The notes below the pieces were generated by a model, which saw only the letters and a program-made list of their open reading frames with translations, had not been told where the DNA came from and searched no databases. A DNA stretch of 60,000 nucleotides from Nymphaea colorata. Its lineage: Eukaryota; Streptophyta; Magnoliopsida; Nymphaeales; Nymphaeaceae. The stretch spans positions 16,024,578 to 16,084,577 of the forward strand of contig NC_045149.1 in NCBI RefSeq assembly GCF_008831285.2. Direction: 5' to 3'. This document shows, piece after piece, positions 57,501-60,000 of this stretch (position 1 is the first letter of the stretch; the number at the start of each line of letters is the position of its first letter). Position numbers and translations under genes: made by a program.

Positions 57501-58866
57501 TTAGCCTGAAAACTGCCTCCCTATATGAGCAGTGAACCACTATTATTTTTCAGTATGCTTGATGTTGCAGCTTCGAGCCTTCGACAAACCCATGTTTTTA
57601 AGATAAAGAAAAATTGACATCCATCAGTTTTTTTGTTTCTGTTCTCGCACAATGATTCATGTCATGTTAACTTTGCAGGTTGTGACTTGTGATAAATGCC
57701 CTTTAATCTTGACAAGGTTGGCTCCAGCAAAGAACACTGACAAAAGAGTTGCTATGAAGGACATGAACAATGTTCAATACCTCATAAATTAAATATGAAA
57801 TATGTGGGAATATGTTTCAATTAATTTAGAGAAGTGCTCCTACATAAAATATATGTATTAGTTGACATCCTAGTTGCAATCCTACATAAAAGTATATCAA
57901 AGAAAAAACTTGGAAAAACCACAAAATTCAACAATTAGAAGAAGATACTTTATGGACCATTAGTACCTACCAAGCTGAAGGACAGCTTGATATGCTGCTT
58001 GGACCAGACTGGACCTTTCCATGCTCAGGCTAGAAGGTCTTTCTCTGTAAGCTGTGAACCTATGTCATACGAATATCACCTTTCTTGGCATGCATATCTA
58101 CATCATGATATTCCTGGGCACATCAAGATGCGCCATGGACAAGGTCAAAATAGTGTTGGGCAGAACATATTCTCATTAACTTCTTCCAGTTCCTATTGCC
58201 TGATTGCTGGCTCTGTATTCACTTCTAATATTTGTTGTGTTGATCAAAATTTTTATTCTCATTTGATGTTTCTAATGATGTTTCAGAATTGTTTTTGAGT
58301 GTGTGCTTTATATGTATGCATGCATGTATACGTACATGTTCCTCCCTTGTGGATGCTGGCAAACATGCTTTGTGTAAAGTATGCTAGCTGGAAGATTTAA
58401 GAAGATACTATCTTATCTGGCCGATATTGAGTTTTCACATGTTAGGACAACACCTATCTTCACTTAGGGAAAGAAAAGGATCGTCTTGTTTATCTGGATC
58501 ATCTATGTTAATTCCTGTTGATCCAGAGGTCTATCATTGGTTTGAGCTGGATTAGTCTTGAACTATAATGACCCTGGAGATAAGGACTGGTCATCCTAAC
58601 AGCTGTAGTCAGCTTTGGTGGCCTTCCATTTGATTAGATAATATTGTTTGGGTGATGGCTCAAAAAGCCAATAGTAATACTTTTTGTTTTTGGAATTTTG
58701 TAGTTGTTTTTATAAATATTGGTATTTGCAGGCACGGCTTCATGTACCTGACAGTATTATACAGCAGATTCTGTCATTTAATAGTCTCGATGTAGAGCTT
58801 TATAAGCATGCACAGAAAATCTTCAGCGAACAGCGGGAACTCTTCATGCTAAAAAACAGTGAAAAG
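48544..58866 (+). CDS. TPST: Tyrosylprotein sulfotransferase (plant TPST), 3'-partial, 11 exons in window
   Basis: Golgi enzyme that moves sulfate from PAPS to tyrosines of secreted peptides (PSK, PSY, RGF and CIF classes in Arabidopsis). Exons: 48544/48571-48622, 49456-49606, 49727-49798, 50113-50401, 53423-53560, 55784-55888, 56002-56149, 56916-56968, 57068-57133, 57312-57431, 58732-58866. Exon 2 holds the 5'-phosphosulfate loop (LHVPRTGGRTYFHC). Exon 4 holds the 3'-phosphate site (VLRNPLDRVFSTYEFS) and the conserved TLDIWPWKYLVPWMREDLFA. From 48571 the visible frame is 443 codons; Arabidopsis TPST is about 500 aa, so the C-terminal exons with the membrane anchor lie beyond 60000. The N-terminus is the weak point: a short hydrophobic segment (GLMLLLAI) from exon 1 joins DYDFEHC directly. 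Start candidates are 48544, 48571 and 48592, all in frame. Confidence 0.93.
49607..49726 (+). other. TPST intron 2 with GC-AG splice sites
   Basis: Exon 2 ends TTCCACTG and the intron begins GCAAGT, the strongest form of the GC donor. The acceptor is GACAG at 49726. Joining gives FHC-FLRKLY as in the known enzyme, whereas no GT donor nearby preserves this. Confidence 0.9.
51458..51628 (+). pseudogene. Orphan 56-codon open frame, possibly a coding relic
   Basis: An ATG-initiated frame reading MLETLRKLEVSSFWRENL, then an acidic run (EDVELEEEEE), then EVDHVEQQKRLLV, ending in TAA. Its composition (Leu/Lys/Glu, amphipathic look) is more protein-like than the surrounding intron. I recognise no family. 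It could be a relic of a gene or transposon, an unannotated exon or chance. Confidence 0.3.
52368..52805. mobile_element. Non-autonomous hAT-like TIR element, copy 2 (438 bp)
   Basis: Left end ctaagtcacatgggtac; right end, opposite strand, ctatgtcacataggtatggg. An exact 8-bp flanking duplication CTTCAAAC (52360-52367 and 52806-52813) is typical of hAT transposons. Internal GTACCC runs and an ATATATAC tract match copy 1 at 2046-2646 in inverted orientation. No transposase frame. Confidence 0.88.
53561..55783 (+). other. TPST intron 5 (2.2 kb)
   Basis: A GT-AG intron. A region at about 54940-55145 has TTGCACAG/GTAACACAG-like ends and GCTGCA/GTGCAG motifs. Part of it recurs inverted at 59158-59183, suggesting a small dispersed repeat. 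No gene seen. Confidence 0.75.
56150..56915 (+). other. TPST intron 7
   Basis: A 766-bp GT-AG intron with no recognised repeat or coding content. Confidence 0.8.
57432..58731 (+). other. TPST intron 10 (1.3 kb)
   Basis: A GT-AG intron. The open frame at 57987-58298 has no family similarity and is not conserved in TPST, so it is treated as intronic. Confidence 0.75.
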
Positions 58867-59340
58867 GTCAGCAAATTTGGTTTCTTGAAAAACTGAGTTT
58901 GTAGAACATATCATTTATGCCGTATTATTTAGCGTGATGCTGTTTCTACTGATATATGGATAAACATGCATCCTGAACCTGAACTTAAAATTGGAGTGAA
59001 GAGTTCCATTATGAAAGGTTTACAGAATTGGCTGTTGCTTCCTCATTTGTTCTACAATGTAGTAGTTGATGCTTCACATACACAGAAATTGGATCTTGAG
59101 AAGTATATTGGCTCTGATTTTTATGTACGCAGGATATCTCCATAACTAACGTGAACTCTTCAAAAAGGTCGCTGCACCTGAGTGGCGTTGGGTCCAGCTT
59201 GGGTGCAGAAACAAGCAAATTGCTTTCCTTTCTATTGAATCATTGATAAAATCATAGTTTATTAATCGTTAATTCTTACTTTCTTGTAAACAATCTTATT
59301 GGTAGTTTTATTATTCATAGATAATTTTATTTATTCATAG

Positions 59341-59344
<4 letters not shown>

Positions 59345-59400
<56 letters not shown>
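59345..59400. repeat. (TA)n microsatellite
   Basis: About 28 TA units directly before the first copy of the duplicated segment. A short TA run also precedes the second copy. Confidence 0.93.
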
Positions 59401-59402
<2 letters not shown>

Positions 59403-59986
59403 TTGCCTCACCCTCACCATGTTTTTTTGGGGGAAAAATGCCACACCTGCAGTCGTACTTGCACCAATAGATGCACCCTACACCTGTATGGCATAGAATG
59501 CTCCTATGAGCCGAGAGGGTGCCAATACAAATATAAACCTAAATGGTGTTTTGTGAAATCCAATGACATTACTTTTACAGATATGAATACGTGATCTGTT
59601 CAGCATTCCAAGGCTGTGCACCAACTCTGGCATGTAGATCACAAGTTCACATGTAACCTTAAACAATTTCTTAGAATTTTGAAAAGTCTGCATAATTGAA
59701 TTTTATAATTAAATTGATTTAAGAGTTAAAGTATCATGGTATTTTTGGACTACCAGACATTTTGAATTAGTCTATATATATATATCATTGCCTCACCCTC
59801 ACCATGTTTTTACCAATAGATGCACCCTACACCTGTATGGCATAGAATGCTCCTATGAGCCGAGAGGGTGCCAATTCAAATATAAACCTAAATGGTGTTT
59901 TGTGAAATCCAATGACATTACTTTTACAGATATGAATACTTGATCTGTTCAGCATTCCAAGGCTGTGCACCAACTCTGGCATGTAG
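59401..59986. repeat. Direct duplication in TPST intron 11, period 385 bp, with a 36-bp indel
   Basis: Copy 1 (59401-59637) and copy 2 (59786-59986) share CATTGCCTCACCCTCACCAT at the start and CAACTCTGGCATGTAG at the end. Copy 2 lacks 36 bp after the poly-T run and differs at only a few bases otherwise. The duplicated block carries the preceding TA tract with it. Confidence 0.93.
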
Positions 59987-60000
59987 GTCCAGGTCATCTG

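Larger units (their letters stand above)
58867..60000 (+). other. TPST intron 11, running past the window end
   Basis: Begins GTCAGC after exon 11. It holds a TA microsatellite and a 385-bp-period duplication. The remaining TPST exons, including the predicted transmembrane segment, are not in view. Confidence 0.8.

Noticed and set aside
59403-59594. A Cys-rich 63-codon frame resembling a small secreted peptide
   Set aside because: It lies in a duplicated intronic block beside a TA microsatellite. The second copy loses the Cys-rich part through the 36-bp indel, and there is no signal peptide.

Overview
The window is nuclear DNA from a flowering plant. Its genes are split into many short exons by AT-rich, mostly GT-AG introns. 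The encoded proteins match plant-specific families (EDR2-like PH-START-DUF1336 protein, plant-type tyrosylprotein sulfotransferase). A Ty3/gypsy chromovirus with a plant-type initiator-Met-tRNA primer site is present. I cannot name the species; nothing looks grass-specific. There are no bacterial features, CRISPR arrays or convincing tRNA/rRNA genes.

Layout: three host genes, all on the + strand. (1) 702-29741: catalytic subunit of DNA polymerase epsilon (POL2/TILTED1 family). It lacks only its 5' end, which lies left of the window. I reconstructed 45 exons that join in one frame for 2,102 codons plus stop, with exonuclease, polymerase, degenerate C-terminal polymerase-like and cysteine-rich modules. 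(2) 37811-45671: a complete 22-exon gene for a 750-aa PH-START-DUF1336 protein of the EDR2-like family. (3) About 48544 to beyond 58866: a tyrosylprotein sulfotransferase (TPST), 11 exons visible, with the 3' end outside the window. The intergenic spaces (about 30.1-37.8 kb and 45.7-48.5 kb) hold simple repeats and small duplications but no gene I can support.

The most striking object is an apparently intact, very young LTR retrotransposon (16390-21915). It has 406-bp LTRs differing at one site, a 5-bp target duplication, a primer-binding site, a polypurine tract and one uninterrupted gag-pol frame with all key residues and a C-terminal chromodomain. It sits in sense orientation in what was an 89-bp intron of the polymerase gene, enlarging that intron to 5.6 kb.

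Other observations: two GC-AG introns (one in POL2, one in TPST), a splice donor placed at the start of a GT microsatellite, and a pair of related hAT-like non-autonomous elements in introns of POL2 and TPST. There are also several local tandem duplications, an orphan 56-codon frame in a TPST intron, and a gene order that appears to echo two duplicated Arabidopsis regions. I found no wholly new biological system. The exon models rest on splice-site and family reasoning from sequence alone.
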